Origin: JAFGRU01 sp963665915
Lineage (GTDB): Bacteria; Desulfobacterota; Desulfuromonadia; Desulfuromonadales; JAAYDE01
Direction of reading: 5' to 3'
Length of the DNA stretch: 64,000 nucleotides
Assembly: GCA_963665915.2 (NCBI GenBank)
Contig: CAXXSG010000011.1
Coordinates: 62,001-126,000, forward strand
Numbering within the stretch: the first letter of the stretch is position 1; each line of letters begins with the position of its first letter. The position numbers and the translations under genes were made by a program. The notes under the pieces were generated by a model. That model was given only the letters and a program-made list of their open reading frames with translations, made no database searches and had not been told where the DNA came from. Shown piece by piece: positions 26,300-34,250 of this stretch.

Positions 26300-27436
26300 T
26301 CAATAAAAGTCGTGGGACTCTTTGCCATCGACATCCTTGACCGAAATCTTTTCGGTATTCATCAGGCGCCAGACATAGCTGACATAGGCGAGAATAAAAG
26401 GTACAGCCAGGGCCACCAGGGTCATGGCTGAAAGTGTGTAAAAACTGCTGGATGCGTTTTCTATGGTCAGGCTGCTTTGAAGATCAAAGCGTGACGGGTA
26501 AAAGGCTGTCTGATTGAGACCCAGGATCAGGAAAATTGCGACGCCCGTTAATAAAGCTCCGGGGCCACTGATCCAGATACCTTTTGCTGTTTCGGTGAAG
26601 CGGGTCAGAATAACCCCGAGAACCACCAGCACAAGGCCCACCAGGAGAAAGCCGAGACCGGGGACCGGCATACTCAGCAGATTTTGAATATATTTACCCT
26701 TTACGAGGATTATTTCCTGCGTTTCAGTATAGCCGTATCCGGTCATTCCCACCCATTTATAGAGAATAAAGAGGAGAAACGGGAGGAGAGCCAGCAAGTT
26801 GTTGAAGGCCGTTTTCCGGAGGCGCTCGACCAGCTCCGGTGCGCTGACATTATTCACCAGATAAAGAGAGCCCAGTACACGGGCAAGGAATACCACCAGA
26901 AAGCCGATGGCCAGGTTGAAAGGGACCAGCAGTGCCTCAAGACCACGGAGAGGGTGCCCCCAGGTGAACAGGTTGCTTTCGCTGATGTGGAAATTCCCCC
27001 CCGTAAACAGGGTTCCGACCGCCGCTCCGATGGCGAAGAGCCCGAGACTGCCGTTGATAAAGAGAAACCACTCGTAGGTCCTGGTGCCGAGCAGGTTGCC
27101 CGGTTTTTTGCGGAATTCGTAGCTGATGGCTTGCAGCACGAACGTCATGAGGATGAGCATCCAGACCCAGTAGGCGCCGCTGAAGCTGACCGCGTAAAAT
27201 TTGGGAAACGCGGCGAAAAAAGCGCCGCCGAAGAGAACCAGAAGGGTGTAGGTCAGTTCCCATTTGCGGCCCAGGGAATTAACGATGAGAGATCTCTCCA
27301 GGTCGGAACGGGCGGCTGTCACCAGGAGGGTCTGCCCGCCCTGGACAAAAGACATGAGAATAAAAAGGGCTCCCACCAGAGAGATGATGATCCACCAGAT
27401 CTGCTGTAGTTGTAGATGATCAAAACCGAAAATCAT
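26300..27436 (-). CDS. cydB: Cytochrome bd oxidase subunit II
   Basis: 378-residue integral membrane protein with about eight transmembrane helices; partner of CydA in the quinol oxidase that reduces oxygen to water. Seen: the N-terminal QIWWIIISLVGALFI, FGGAFFAAFPKFYAV and the C-terminal FILAYVSYVWRLM. ATG one base after the cydA stop, with the ribosome-binding site GGAGGAG inside the end of cydA. Confidence 0.94.
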   Translation of the reverse strand: MIFGFDHLQLQQIWWIIISLVGALFILMSFVQGGQTLLVTAARSDLERSLIVNSLGRKWELTYTLLVLFGGAFFAAFPKFYAVSFSGAYWVWMLILMTFVLQAISYEFRKKPGNLLGTRTYEWFLFINGSLGLFAIGAAVGTLFTGGNFHISESNLFTWGHPLRGLEALLVPFNLAIGFLVVFLARVLGSLYLVNNVSAPELVERLRKTAFNNLLALLPFLLFILYKWVGMTGYGYTETQEIILVKGKYIQNLLSMPVPGLGFLLVGLVLVVLGVILTRFTETAKGIWISGPGALLTGVAIFLILGLNQTAFYPSRFDLQSSLTIENASSSFYTLSAMTLVALAVPFILAYVSYVWRLMNTEKISVKDVDGKESHDFY

Positions 27437-27437
27437 A

Positions 27438-28970
27438 TCATTTCTCCTCCGGGCCGATTTTGATTTGCGTGAGCATAATGCAGACTTCGGCCGCCAGCAA
27501 TGTGGTCAATAACACGAGAAAGACGAAAAAGGTGGTTTGTACGGTGGCGGCCCCGAGGTTTGACTGGGCCACACTGACTGGGAGGATGTTCTGAATGGCC
27601 CAGGGTTGGCGGCCGACCTCTGTGACCACCCAGCCAAGCTGGGAAGCGGTGTAGCCGAGAGGGACAAGGAGTAAGCCGAATCTCAGCAGCCATTTCTGGG
27701 TGAAAATTTTATCTTTCAGGGCTAGATAGAGATAAACCAGGAAAACCAGCGGAAAAAGGAAGCCGAGCATCACCATGATCCGGAAACTGTAAAACACCGT
27801 GGGGACATGGGGGACGGCCTCCTCAGGGGTCTTTAGATAACCAAAACCGAGATAGTTCTCATTCTTGCGAAATTCCTGCAGGTGTTTTTCCGCACCGGCC
27901 TGGTCGTTGTTTTTGCGGGCCGTGCGATAGAGGGCAAGGTTGTCAAGAGCCGCTTTCCCTTTGCCGATCTTGTCCGTCACGCCCTCGATATTCCGTTCCG
28001 GATTTCCATAGACCAGATCATCAATCCCCGGGACGAAAGAGATCAGCTCACGGTTGGCCAGGATAGAGAGCATGAAGGGAAAGTGGATCTCCAAGTGAAA
28101 AGTGGTTTTATCGTCCCCCGGCTTTTTATCGGGGTTGAGAAGCCCGATGGCGACAAGTCCGGCCGGTTCGTCCCCCTTGTAGAGGGCCTCCATGGCCGCG
28201 AGTTTCATGGGCTGGAGGTGGGCGCTGTCATAGGCCGCCTGGTCGCCGGAGAAAATCACCAGGAAAGAAAAGGTCAGCCCGAAGACAGAAGCAACAATGA
28301 TGCTTCTGCGTGCCAGTTGCAGGTGGCGTTTTTTGAGCAGGTACCAGGAGGAGACGCTGAGGACAAACAGGGAAGCGAGGAGAAAGCTGGAGCTGGTAGC
28401 ATGGATAAAATGGCTTATGGCCACCGGAGAGGTTATCACCTCCAGGATATTTTGCATTTCGAAACGACCCAGGTCGGGGTTGAAGGCCATGCCAACGGGA
28501 TGCTGCATCCAACCATTGGCGACGAGAATCCAGAGCGCCGAAAGGTTGGAGCCGATGGCCACCATCCAGGTGGAAAAGAGATGAAACTTTTTAGAAACCC
28601 GATCCCAGCCGAAAAACATGACGGCGAAAAAGGTGGCTTCGATGAAAAAGGCAAAAAGGACCTCAATGGCCAGTGGCGCTCCGAAAATATCACCCACCAT
28701 CCACGAGTAATTGGACCAGTTGGTTCCGAACTGAAACTCGAGGATCAGTCCTGTGGCCAGACCCGCGGCAAAGTTGACGGCGAACAGTCGCATCCAGAAG
28801 CGGGTGATTCTCTTCCACTCGGGCTTGCCGGTTTTGTAGTAATAGGTTTCAAAAAAGGCGAGCAGAAAAGATAACCCGAGGGTCAGGGGTACGAAAACCC
28901 AGTGCACCATGGCGGTCAGGGCGAACTGGGCCCTGGACCAGTTGATTTGTGCCAGATCCATTTCAGTCAA
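27438..28970 (-). CDS. cydA: Cytochrome bd oxidase subunit I
   Basis: 510-residue haem-bearing subunit. The N-terminal RAQFALTAMVHWVFVPLTLG holds the conserved His ligand, EFQFGTNWSNYSWMVGDIFG the conserved quinol/haem region, IHATSSSF the second His, FRIMVMLGF the Met ligand, and GRQPWAIQ the GRQPW motif. The Q loop is of the short type. A TTG start at 28970 is favoured: AAAGGAG is six bases upstream and TTGA overlaps the stop of the DUF4492 gene; ATG at 28961 is the alternative. Confidence 0.95.
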   Translation of the reverse strand: MTEMDLAQINWSRAQFALTAMVHWVFVPLTLGLSFLLAFFETYYYKTGKPEWKRITRFWMRLFAVNFAAGLATGLILEFQFGTNWSNYSWMVGDIFGAPLAIEVLFAFFIEATFFAVMFFGWDRVSKKFHLFSTWMVAIGSNLSALWILVANGWMQHPVGMAFNPDLGRFEMQNILEVITSPVAISHFIHATSSSFLLASLFVLSVSSWYLLKKRHLQLARRSIIVASVFGLTFSFLVIFSGDQAAYDSAHLQPMKLAAMEALYKGDEPAGLVAIGLLNPDKKPGDDKTTFHLEIHFPFMLSILANRELISFVPGIDDLVYGNPERNIEGVTDKIGKGKAALDNLALYRTARKNNDQAGAEKHLQEFRKNENYLGFGYLKTPEEAVPHVPTVFYSFRIMVMLGFLFPLVFLVYLYLALKDKIFTQKWLLRFGLLLVPLGYTASQLGWVVTEVGRQPWAIQNILPVSVAQSNLGAATVQTTFFVFLVLLTTLLAAEVCIMLTQIKIGPEEK

Positions 28971-29212
28971 TGTCGACTCCTTTCGGATGGGGATTGAATC
29001 AGGATTTGCTCCATGACGAAGCTACCCCTCTCCGCATCTGTATCGAATTTGCTTTTCAATATATTGGGGAAAAAGACCAGCTTGAGAACGAAAAAAAGGA
29101 TGGCCATTTTGATCAAGATCAGCTTCCAGAGGGTCTTTCCAAGCGTCATCGAACGGAACCCGTCAATATAAAAGCGGATTATGCTTATCAGTGGATTCAA
29201 AAGCGGGGACAC
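28967..29212 (-). CDS. DUF4492 protein linked to cytochrome bd
   Basis: 81-residue protein with FYIDGFRSMTLGKTLW, the signature of DUF4492, and one transmembrane helix (about 33-52). The family is known as an accessory gene upstream of cydA in epsilon- and deltaproteobacteria and Bacteroidetes. Its stop overlaps the cydA start (TTGA), so it is probably co-translated. The GTG start at 29212 has AAAGG too near; a TTG at 29200 is possible. Function unknown, assembly of the oxidase is a fair guess. Confidence 0.8.
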   Translation of the reverse strand: MSPLLNPLISIIRFYIDGFRSMTLGKTLWKLILIKMAILFFVLKLVFFPNILKSKFDTDAERGSFVMEQILIQSPSERSRH

Positions 29213-29486
29213 CTTTAACTATTAATGGTTCACCAGAGATTTTTTCTTGATTTGGTATTTTACCATTTCAGTCAGCAATTGAAAGTGGGTATTGAGAAAT
29301 TTTTATTAAAAAAGGGTCCGGAGGCTTTAATCAGCTTACCCAGCCTTGCAATTCAACCATCTTGTATTTAACTTGTATGCAGCGTCGGAAGAACTTTCCC
29401 GGTGGGATACAAGCTATGGGGAAGGCGAATCCGGGCTGTTTTTGTAAGGGAAACGAGACAATTAACTTCAGACTCAGGAGGTATGA

Positions 29487-30380
29487 ATGGCAACGGAATT
29501 TTTATATGGCAAAGGTGTTGTAAAGGTGGTCTCCACCGAGTGGTTGGGTGAGCATCTCGACGATTCCGATCTGATGCTCCTCGATACCCAGCCCAATATC
29601 CATGACTATATCCAGGAACATATACCTGGAGCCGTCTACATGAATGAAGGTCTCTTGCGCGTACCGCTGGGCGGTCTGCCGGGGCAGTATGTACCTGCCG
29701 AGTCCATTGAGCCGGTTATCCGCCGCCTCGGCCTCAAGGCGGATGTCCCGGTAGTGGTTTATACCGGGACGGGACCCTACAAAGGCTGGGGCGACGGTCT
29801 TGAGCAAACCATGGCCGCCTATTCCTTGGCCCGCTTCGGTCATAAAAACGTTTATGTCCTTGATGGCGGCATCGACAAATGGAAAGCGGAAAGTCGACCT
29901 CTCTCCCAGGAATTTCCGAAAGTGGAAGAGTCAGATTTCCAGGTCGATGTCCAGCGCGACTTTTTTGTCGATTACCAGGAATTCAGGTCGCTCAGAGAGA
30001 AAAAGGATGTTCTGGTGATCGACGCCAGACCGTCGGAAGTTTACCAGGGGCAGGGACCCTGGATCAAGCCCGGCCACATTCCCGGGGCCGAGAATCTGCC
30101 TTGGAAAAAGCTGATGGATCCTGATAATCCGCGTCTTCTGAAACCCAAAACAGAGATCCTGGACATTCTTGAAAGCGGTATTATCCGTCCTCACAAAACC
30201 ATCATCTGTTCCTGCGGCACCGGGCGCGAGGCGACGAACCAGTTCCTTCTTTTCAAGGAATATCTGCGGTATCCGAATGTCAAGATCTACGAGGGGTCGT
30301 TTACCGAATGGACCTCTTATCCGGAAAACGAAACCGTTACCGGGCCTCTTCCCCACGGCTATGAGGAGAAGTGTACTTAG
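29487..30380 (+). CDS. Two-domain rhodanese (thiosulfate sulfurtransferase)
   Basis: 297 residues, tandem rhodanese domains. The N-terminal domain (about 15-140) ends in YTGTGPYKGWG where the catalytic Cys would be, so it is inactive, as usual; the C-terminal domain (about 165-285) has the active loop CSCGTGREA with the persulfide Cys. Good CAGGAGG site before the ATG. Transfers sulfane sulfur from thiosulfate or related donors to cyanide or thiols; the true acceptor is not known. Stands alone between the cyd operon and tRNA-Ala. Confidence 0.9.
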   Translation: MATEFLYGKGVVKVVSTEWLGEHLDDSDLMLLDTQPNIHDYIQEHIPGAVYMNEGLLRVPLGGLPGQYVPAESIEPVIRRLGLKADVPVVVYTGTGPYKGWGDGLEQTMAAYSLARFGHKNVYVLDGGIDKWKAESRPLSQEFPKVEESDFQVDVQRDFFVDYQEFRSLREKKDVLVIDARPSEVYQGQGPWIKPGHIPGAENLPWKKLMDPDNPRLLKPKTEILDILESGIIRPHKTIICSCGTGREATNQFLLFKEYLRYPNVKIYEGSFTEWTSYPENETVTGPLPHGYEEKCT

Positions 30381-30404
30381 GTCCTGGCGTAAAAGGAATA
30401 ATTA

Positions 30405-30433
30405 TTGACAGAGTGTCGGCAACTCTGATAAAA
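30405..30433 (+). promoter_or_regulatory. Promoter for tRNA-Ala
   Basis: TTGACA at 30405-30410, then 16-17 bases, then GATAAAA as -10. The expected start lies just before the tRNA at 30451. Confidence 0.6.
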
Positions 30434-30450
30434 ATGTCTCTTACCAAAAT

Positions 30451-30526
30451 GGGGCTATAGCTCAGCTGGGAGAGCGCTTGACTGGCAGTCAAGAGGTCGT
30501 CGGTTCGATCCCGTCTAGCTCCACCA
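30451..30526 (+). tRNA. tRNA-Ala (anticodon GGC)
   Basis: 76 bases including encoded CCA. Acceptor GGGGCTA pairs with TAGCTCC and contains the G3-U70 pair that identifies alanine tRNA; D arm GCTC/GAGC; anticodon stem CTTGA/TCAAG with loop CTGGCAG, anticodon GGC; T loop TTCGATC. The T stem GTCGG/CCGTC has a U-U mismatch at 50-64. Confidence 0.97.
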
Positions 30527-30533
30527 TAAAATC

Positions 30534-30567
30534 AAAGGGTTAGCGAATTTTCGCTAACCCTTTTTTT
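30534..30567 (+). terminator. Terminator after tRNA-Ala
   Basis: Fourteen-bp perfect stem (AAAGGGTTAGCGAA with TTCGCTAACCCTTT), two-base gap at the centre, then more T. Confidence 0.92.
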
Positions 30568-30680
30568 GTGCCCAAGTCGCTACATATCACACCCTTTATG
30601 GCCGATTTTGTAGGTGGTGGACATTTTCCTCTAATATTTCTAAATTAATTAAAGGTGACATCCATCAATTCAAAAAACAA

Positions 30681-30757
30681 GGTCAGGCCCGAAAGATTGC
30701 ATTATTGTTTTGTTGAGTAAGTTCCCATGAGTAGTAAACTAATTAACAGTGTCCCTG
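30681..30757 (+). repeat. Imperfect repeat, copy A
   Basis: Contains GAAAGATTGCATTATTG, TGTTGAGTAAG and AAACTAATTAACAG. The same three blocks occur in order at 31447-31492 (copy B), and the first block with the preceding CAGGCC again at 35809-35825 (copy C). Confidence 0.55.
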
Positions 30758-30804
30758 ACCTCACACTGACCCCACAACGCTGCTGATGAGACTGGAGTTA
30801 GGTA

Positions 30805-31335
30805 TTGCTTAAATATGTCTGTGCCTACTGTGGGAAAGATTTGCGCCCCGGCGGACAGCCTGGAAATGGGGTCCAGCCCATTAGCCACGGCATTTGCCGT
30901 GATTGCGTAGACCAGGTTATGGTTGGAAGCGGCGTGTTGTTTGACGAGTTTCTCGATACCTTGCAGGCACCGGTCTTCGTTGTGGACGATTCTGCCCGGG
31001 TGGTAACGGCCAACGCGCTTGGCCGAGAAACTGTGTCAAAAGACTTGGAACAGATCAAGGGGCATCTTGGTGGAGAAGTTTTCGGATGTTCTTACCATCA
31101 TTTGCCTGGTGGGTGTGGAGAGACTCTGCATTGTAAAACTTGTACCATACGGAACCTGGTCATGAAGACTTATGCGACAGGGGAAGCATCCATCCGGGAG
31201 CCGGCCTGTCTAGATCTGGATACCATCGTCGGTCCCAGAAGAATATGCTTCCTTATTTCAACCGAAAAAGCAGGTAATGCGGTATTCTTAAGGATTGACG
31301 ATGCCCAACCAGAAGAGTGCCCTGATGCTGAATAG
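30805..31335 (+). CDS. Cysteine-rich PAS-domain protein
   Basis: 176-residue soluble protein. Residues 6-36 hold two CxxC pairs (VCAYCGK and ICRDC) that look like a zinc ribbon; about 45-150 a PAS fold (LQAPVFVVDDSARVVTANA), with a second Cys/His cluster (GCSYHH, GCGE, CKTCTIR) near 95-115. No output domain, so it may be a stand-alone redox or ligand sensor working through a partner. Starts TTG at 30805 after GGAGTTAGG. It is flanked by the imperfect repeats A and B and by no partner gene. Function not known. Confidence 0.7.
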   Translation: MLKYVCAYCGKDLRPGGQPGNGVQPISHGICRDCVDQVMVGSGVLFDEFLDTLQAPVFVVDDSARVVTANALGRETVSKDLEQIKGHLGGEVFGCSYHHLPGGCGETLHCKTCTIRNLVMKTYATGEASIREPACLDLDTIVGPRRICFLISTEKAGNAVFLRIDDAQPEECPDAE

Positions 31336-31444
31336 CCGCGCTGCAAGAACCCGGAACGGTTGATTTTTAACGATGTTGGCGGATGTTTCGTGCCGATACA
31401 ACGCTTTGCATGGGAAGTGGCCCGAGGAAAACAGAGGGTGAGTT

Positions 31445-31494
31445 CGGAAAGATTGTATTTTTGATCTGTTGAGTAAGCAAACTGATTAACAGCG
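31445..31494 (+). repeat. Imperfect repeat, copy B
   Basis: GAAAGATTGTATTTTTG, TGTTGAGTAAG and AAACTGATTAACAG, matching copy A at 30691-30757 in order but lacking 14 bases between the second and third block. Confidence 0.55.
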
Positions 31495-31554
31495 GTTAGT
31501 CCACAGCCCAAAGCGCCAAATGGCCAGCAAAACAAAATCATAAGGCGGTTGTTT

Positions 31555-32060
31555 ATGATCAGGATGGCCTTATTTTCAGATGCTTTGTCTTTTTGGTCTT
31601 GTGCGCTGCATTTTTCCTTGCATCCGGTTGCGCCTCCACTCAGATTGATTAAAGTTCCGACTGCGAAATTTGGGCAGGCAAGGAAACTGTAATGATTGAT
31701 TCAAATTTTGAGATGTCAATTGTACATTTAGAGGACGTGGAAGATACTTATCATGTTCGGGGAGGTCTTTCCTGGGATATTAAAGAAACGGCTCGAGGTT
31801 TTGGCTATGGCCGAATGACGGCCAGACTTGAAGGCAAGATTAAGGATGGAATTCTGAACGCAACGATTTATGGGCATGCTTTTGTGACAGAGGGGGCTGT
31901 AAAAATTTTCAGTACCATGAGAGGCTCTTTTTCCAAGGCCAAGGCCAAGGCCAAGGCCAAGGCCAAGGCCAAGGCCTCTGGGGCGTGTAAAATCAAGGCT
32001 CTGGCTAATCAGATATATCGGTTTTCTGGGGAATGGTTTGCCGAAAAGGCCAACCTCTGA
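31555..32060 (+). pseudogene. Broken lipoprotein gene of unknown function
   Basis: One frame shows a signal peptide with lipobox LASGC (Cys codon 31629-31631) but has no start codon; an ATG at 31555 is in another frame, so a small indel near 31560-31580 is likely. The same frame is then cut by TAA at 31650-31652 and continues open (SSDCEIWAGKETV, then ATG 31692) to 32060. The part from 31692 is 122 codons: a beta-rich domain (WDIKETARGFGYGRMTARLEG), then Lys-Ala repeats coded by (AAGGCC)7, then a basic end. If read whole, it would be a lipoprotein of about 165 residues. The 31692 part may still be translated, but no good ribosome-binding site is seen. Confidence 0.6.
31935..31976 (+). repeat. 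Hexanucleotide tandem repeat (AAGGCC)7
   Basis: Seven exact copies of AAGGCC, coding for seven Lys-Ala units in the frame of the broken lipoprotein. A unit of six keeps the frame, so copy-number change alters length only. Confidence 0.95.
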
Positions 32061-32131
32061 TTAACCGGCTTGCAGGAAGCTACTAAGAATTCCAGGAACA
32101 TAATTTTTAACCTACGACACGACGATACGCT

Positions 32132-32524
32132 ATGAAATTTAAAATTACCAAAATTGATGCAGCTGTGGATCAGCTTGATTGGGCCATCAAACTTTTCCTT
32201 GACCATTCAGCATACGTTTCAGCAATTACTCTTTCCGGTGCGGCAGAAGAGATAATAGGAGGGACCCTTCCAGGGTCGGCTATTTCTCAGCCGTATCTTA
32301 ACAAAGACAAAAGCTGGGTAATGCAATGGAGGGAGGTGGGCGAAGAAACGATTGAAATTGACCTTGAGACAGAGGTCATTCAATACATTCTGAGGGCTGT
32401 TACCAGCCTTTTTGCCCATGACCAGTCATTGTCAAGCGAATCGCCTCGTTTCCTCGAGTGGCTTAATAAAAACAAACCGGAAATCCTTGATGGCTTGGAA
32501 TTCCAGGGTCATTTTCCCCATTAA
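32132..32524 (+). CDS. Small protein of unknown function
   Basis: 130 residues, mostly helical. The stretch QLDWAIKLFLD, then SAITLSGAAEEIIG, resembles a widespread uncharacterised proteobacterial family with a TLAGAAEEIL motif, but usual members are longer, so this may be a shortened copy. No catalytic motif is seen. No clear ribosome-binding site (ATG at 32132 after ACGATACGCT). Lies between the broken lipoprotein and the insertion element. Confidence 0.5.
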   Translation: MKFKITKIDAAVDQLDWAIKLFLDHSAYVSAITLSGAAEEIIGGTLPGSAISQPYLNKDKSWVMQWREVGEETIEIDLETEVIQYILRAVTSLFAHDQSLSSESPRFLEWLNKNKPEILDGLEFQGHFPH

Positions 32525-32722
32525 TTAATGGCAATAAATCCGGTTTGAGTCAGGGGGAAGCGAAATCTGCTCCTTGCTCCAACCATCATGGAGATAATAT
32601 CTCCACTATTTCCAATCATGGGAGTAAAATCTTCTGAAAATTGTTTTATCCTAAAAGCTGCAAAACAATTCAAAAAAACCAGCCTTTCATCGCTGGTTAG
32701 ACTGCAACCCCCTATAAATGAA

Positions 32723-33459
32723 GGGTCATGACTAGTTGAGAGGTCGATCTCTGAGAATTTTGAGGATCATTTGGTAGAGATCCTGACCTCTATGGTTGAA
32801 CCTAAACTCACACTCTTTTAGATGCAAGTTAAAGGTTTCTGTTCGCATTCCACGGAAGCGAACCAGGCGGGTCTTAGCGAACCCCCAGAAACCTTCAATA
32901 CCATTGATGTGAGTATGCCCTTTAGCAAATTCGTCACGACCATGATCGACGCGCAAGTGCTTTCCATAGCCAACGTCTACCAAACCGTCATAACCGCGCC
33001 AGCCATCAGAGTAAATGACGCTTTCGAGCTCGACTTTCCCTCTAATGGCCCGTTGTAGCGTGACTTTTTTACAATCTGGAACGATCTCTGTGTGAACGTG
33101 ACCGTTCCTTTGAAAGAGGCCAAAGACAATGGTTTTACCAAAGGCTCCACGCCCTCTTTTGCCTTTAACGCGCCGAGCCCCAAAGAACGATTCGTCAACC
33201 TCAACCTCCCCAAAGAATGGAGATTGGGCATCACAATATTCAACGAGATGTTGCCGGATAGCCGTCAAATATCGGTTAATCGTATTGCGATTCAGACCGG
33301 TCAATTTGGCAAGCTGAGTGGCCTCTAAATCGACTGAAAACAGGCGCACAATTTGTCGAAATTGATGCTCCGAAATTCGTGAACGCTTTGCGTACTTGTT
33401 TTTACCAGTCATGACAATAAGTTAGCACATATCCAAAAGTGCTCAACTAGTCATGACCC
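32723..33459 (-). mobile_element. IS1595-family insertion sequence (IS1016-like)
   Basis: 737-bp element with perfect 18-bp terminal inverted repeats (GGGTCATGACTAGTTGAG at 32723-32740 and its complement at 33442-33459) and a perfect 8-bp target duplication TAAATGAA (32715-32722 and 33460-33467). Single intact transposase inside. The perfect ends and duplication point to recent insertion. Confidence 0.95.
32732..33412 (-). CDS. IS1595-family transposase
   Basis: 226-residue ISXO2-type DDE/DDN-like transposase. N-terminal helix-turn-helix (QLAKLTGLNRNTINRYL, about 35-50), then EVEVDESFFGARRVKGKRG with the first catalytic Asp (about 72), IYSDGWRGYDGL with the second Asp (about 134), and HINGIEGFWGFAK (Asn/Glu third position, about 170). 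Full length with no frameshift, so probably active. Lacks the N-terminal zinc ribbon, as in IS1016-group members. Confidence 0.95.
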   Translation of the reverse strand: MTGKNKYAKRSRISEHQFRQIVRLFSVDLEATQLAKLTGLNRNTINRYLTAIRQHLVEYCDAQSPFFGEVEVDESFFGARRVKGKRGRGAFGKTIVFGLFQRNGHVHTEIVPDCKKVTLQRAIRGKVELESVIYSDGWRGYDGLVDVGYGKHLRVDHGRDEFAKGHTHINGIEGFWGFAKTRLVRFRGMRTETFNLHLKECEFRFNHRGQDLYQMILKILRDRPLN

Positions 33460-33588
33460 TAAATGAATTATTAGCCATCCGCTTTTCCGTCTGGACCAGG
33501 GCTGCGATGGGGTTTGATTTCCTTCCTCGCTCGAACTGTCGAGCAATTAGATTGCCGGCTGGTGTATCGACATTTTTTAACCTTGGAC

Positions 33589-33616
33589 TTGACAATCCAC
33601 AAAATTGCAGTATTTT
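33589..33616 (+). promoter_or_regulatory. Promoter of the PerR-like regulator
   Basis: TTGACA (33589-33594), 16 bases, TATTTT (33611-33616), about 45 bases before the ATG. Confidence 0.55.
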
Positions 33617-33628
33617 ACTAATTAGTAA
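33615..33628 (+). promoter_or_regulatory. Candidate PerR/Fur-type operator
   Basis: Perfect 14-bp palindrome TTACTAATTAGTAA directly over and after the -10 box, similar in base content to PerR boxes. Fits self-repression. Confidence 0.55.
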
Positions 33629-33659
33629 TTATTCTTAATTTGGTTTTTCAGCAATACTT

Positions 33660-34109
33660 ATGAAGACAATACCGAACGATCAATTTGCAGACTTCGAGAC
33701 CGCCTGCCGGAAAAAAAATTTGCGCTTAACAGTGCAACGATTTGAGATCTTTAAGGGCTTGGCAAAAGCGACCGATCATCCGACACCGGAAATTCTGCAT
33801 CAGAGATTACTCAAGCAGATGCCGACGTTGTCATTGGATACTGTTTATCGCACGCTCAGAACTTTCGCCGATCTTGGGCTGATCAATAAAGTTGAAACGG
33901 TTGAAAGTCAGGCACGTTTTGAAGCGTTGCATGTCCAGCATCACCATTTAATATGCGAAAAGTGTAAAAAAATCATGGACTTTCAATGGCATTTCATTGA
34001 TGAAGCCTCATTGCCGGAAAATCTTCGCAACTGGGGAAGGATTGATCGGAAAAGTCTGGTCGTTTATGGAACATGCCACAAATGTTTAAGTGAATCATTC
34101 GAACAGTAG
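33660..34109 (+). CDS. perR: Fur-family regulator, PerR-like
   Basis: 149-residue metal-dependent repressor. N-terminal winged helix with TLSLDTVYRTLRTFADLGLI (about 55-75); regulatory His residues in ALHVQHHHLICEKCKK; two zinc-binding CxxC pairs (CEKC near 99, CHKC near 142). PerR senses peroxide by oxidation of His around bound iron. Placement directly upstream of katA supports this over Fur or Zur. The insertion element ended 200 bases before its start without touching the promoter. Confidence 0.82.
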   Translation: MKTIPNDQFADFETACRKKNLRLTVQRFEIFKGLAKATDHPTPEILHQRLLKQMPTLSLDTVYRTLRTFADLGLINKVETVESQARFEALHVQHHHLICEKCKKIMDFQWHFIDEASLPENLRNWGRIDRKSLVVYGTCHKCLSESFEQ

Positions 34110-34250
34110 TTTTTCCCCAAAGTTGATGTGAATTTTTAAAATGTGTTCTTTTTTCGTGAATTGTCGGCCGGTTTTGTTAAAAGCAGGGACAGTAAACCAC
34201 CGATTCCGCCATTGTTTAAAATCATCTTCCTAGAGAAAGGACAGGGTAAA

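Larger units (their letters stand above)
32521..33595 (-). pseudogene. Possible open frame interrupted by the insertion element
   Basis: If the element (32723-33459) and one copy of its 8-bp duplication are removed, a minus-strand frame of 110 codons is open from a TTG at 33595 to a stop at 32521. It begins SSPRLKNVDTPAG and ends PLTQTGFIAIN. I recognise no family. Weak start, overlap with the regulator's promoter, and no ribosome-binding site make it doubtful. Confidence 0.25.

Noticed and set aside
26684..27409. 241-codon plus-strand frame inside cydB
   Set aside because: Charged low-complexity shadow of a membrane protein gene read in reverse.
29240..29270. TTGATTTGGTATTTT as an FNR box for cyd
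   Set aside because: The second half-site does not match ATCAA; too weak to call.
29300..29340. Minus-strand AAAGCCTCCGG upstream of the cyd operon, like the core of the GEMM c-di-GMP riboswitch
   Set aside because: The rest of the GEMM fold (the upstream CACAGGGCAAACC-like block and the second stem) is absent.
31935..31976. (AAGGCC)7 as a CRISPR-like or regulatory array
   Set aside because: Units are six bases without spacers; it is a simple coding microsatellite.
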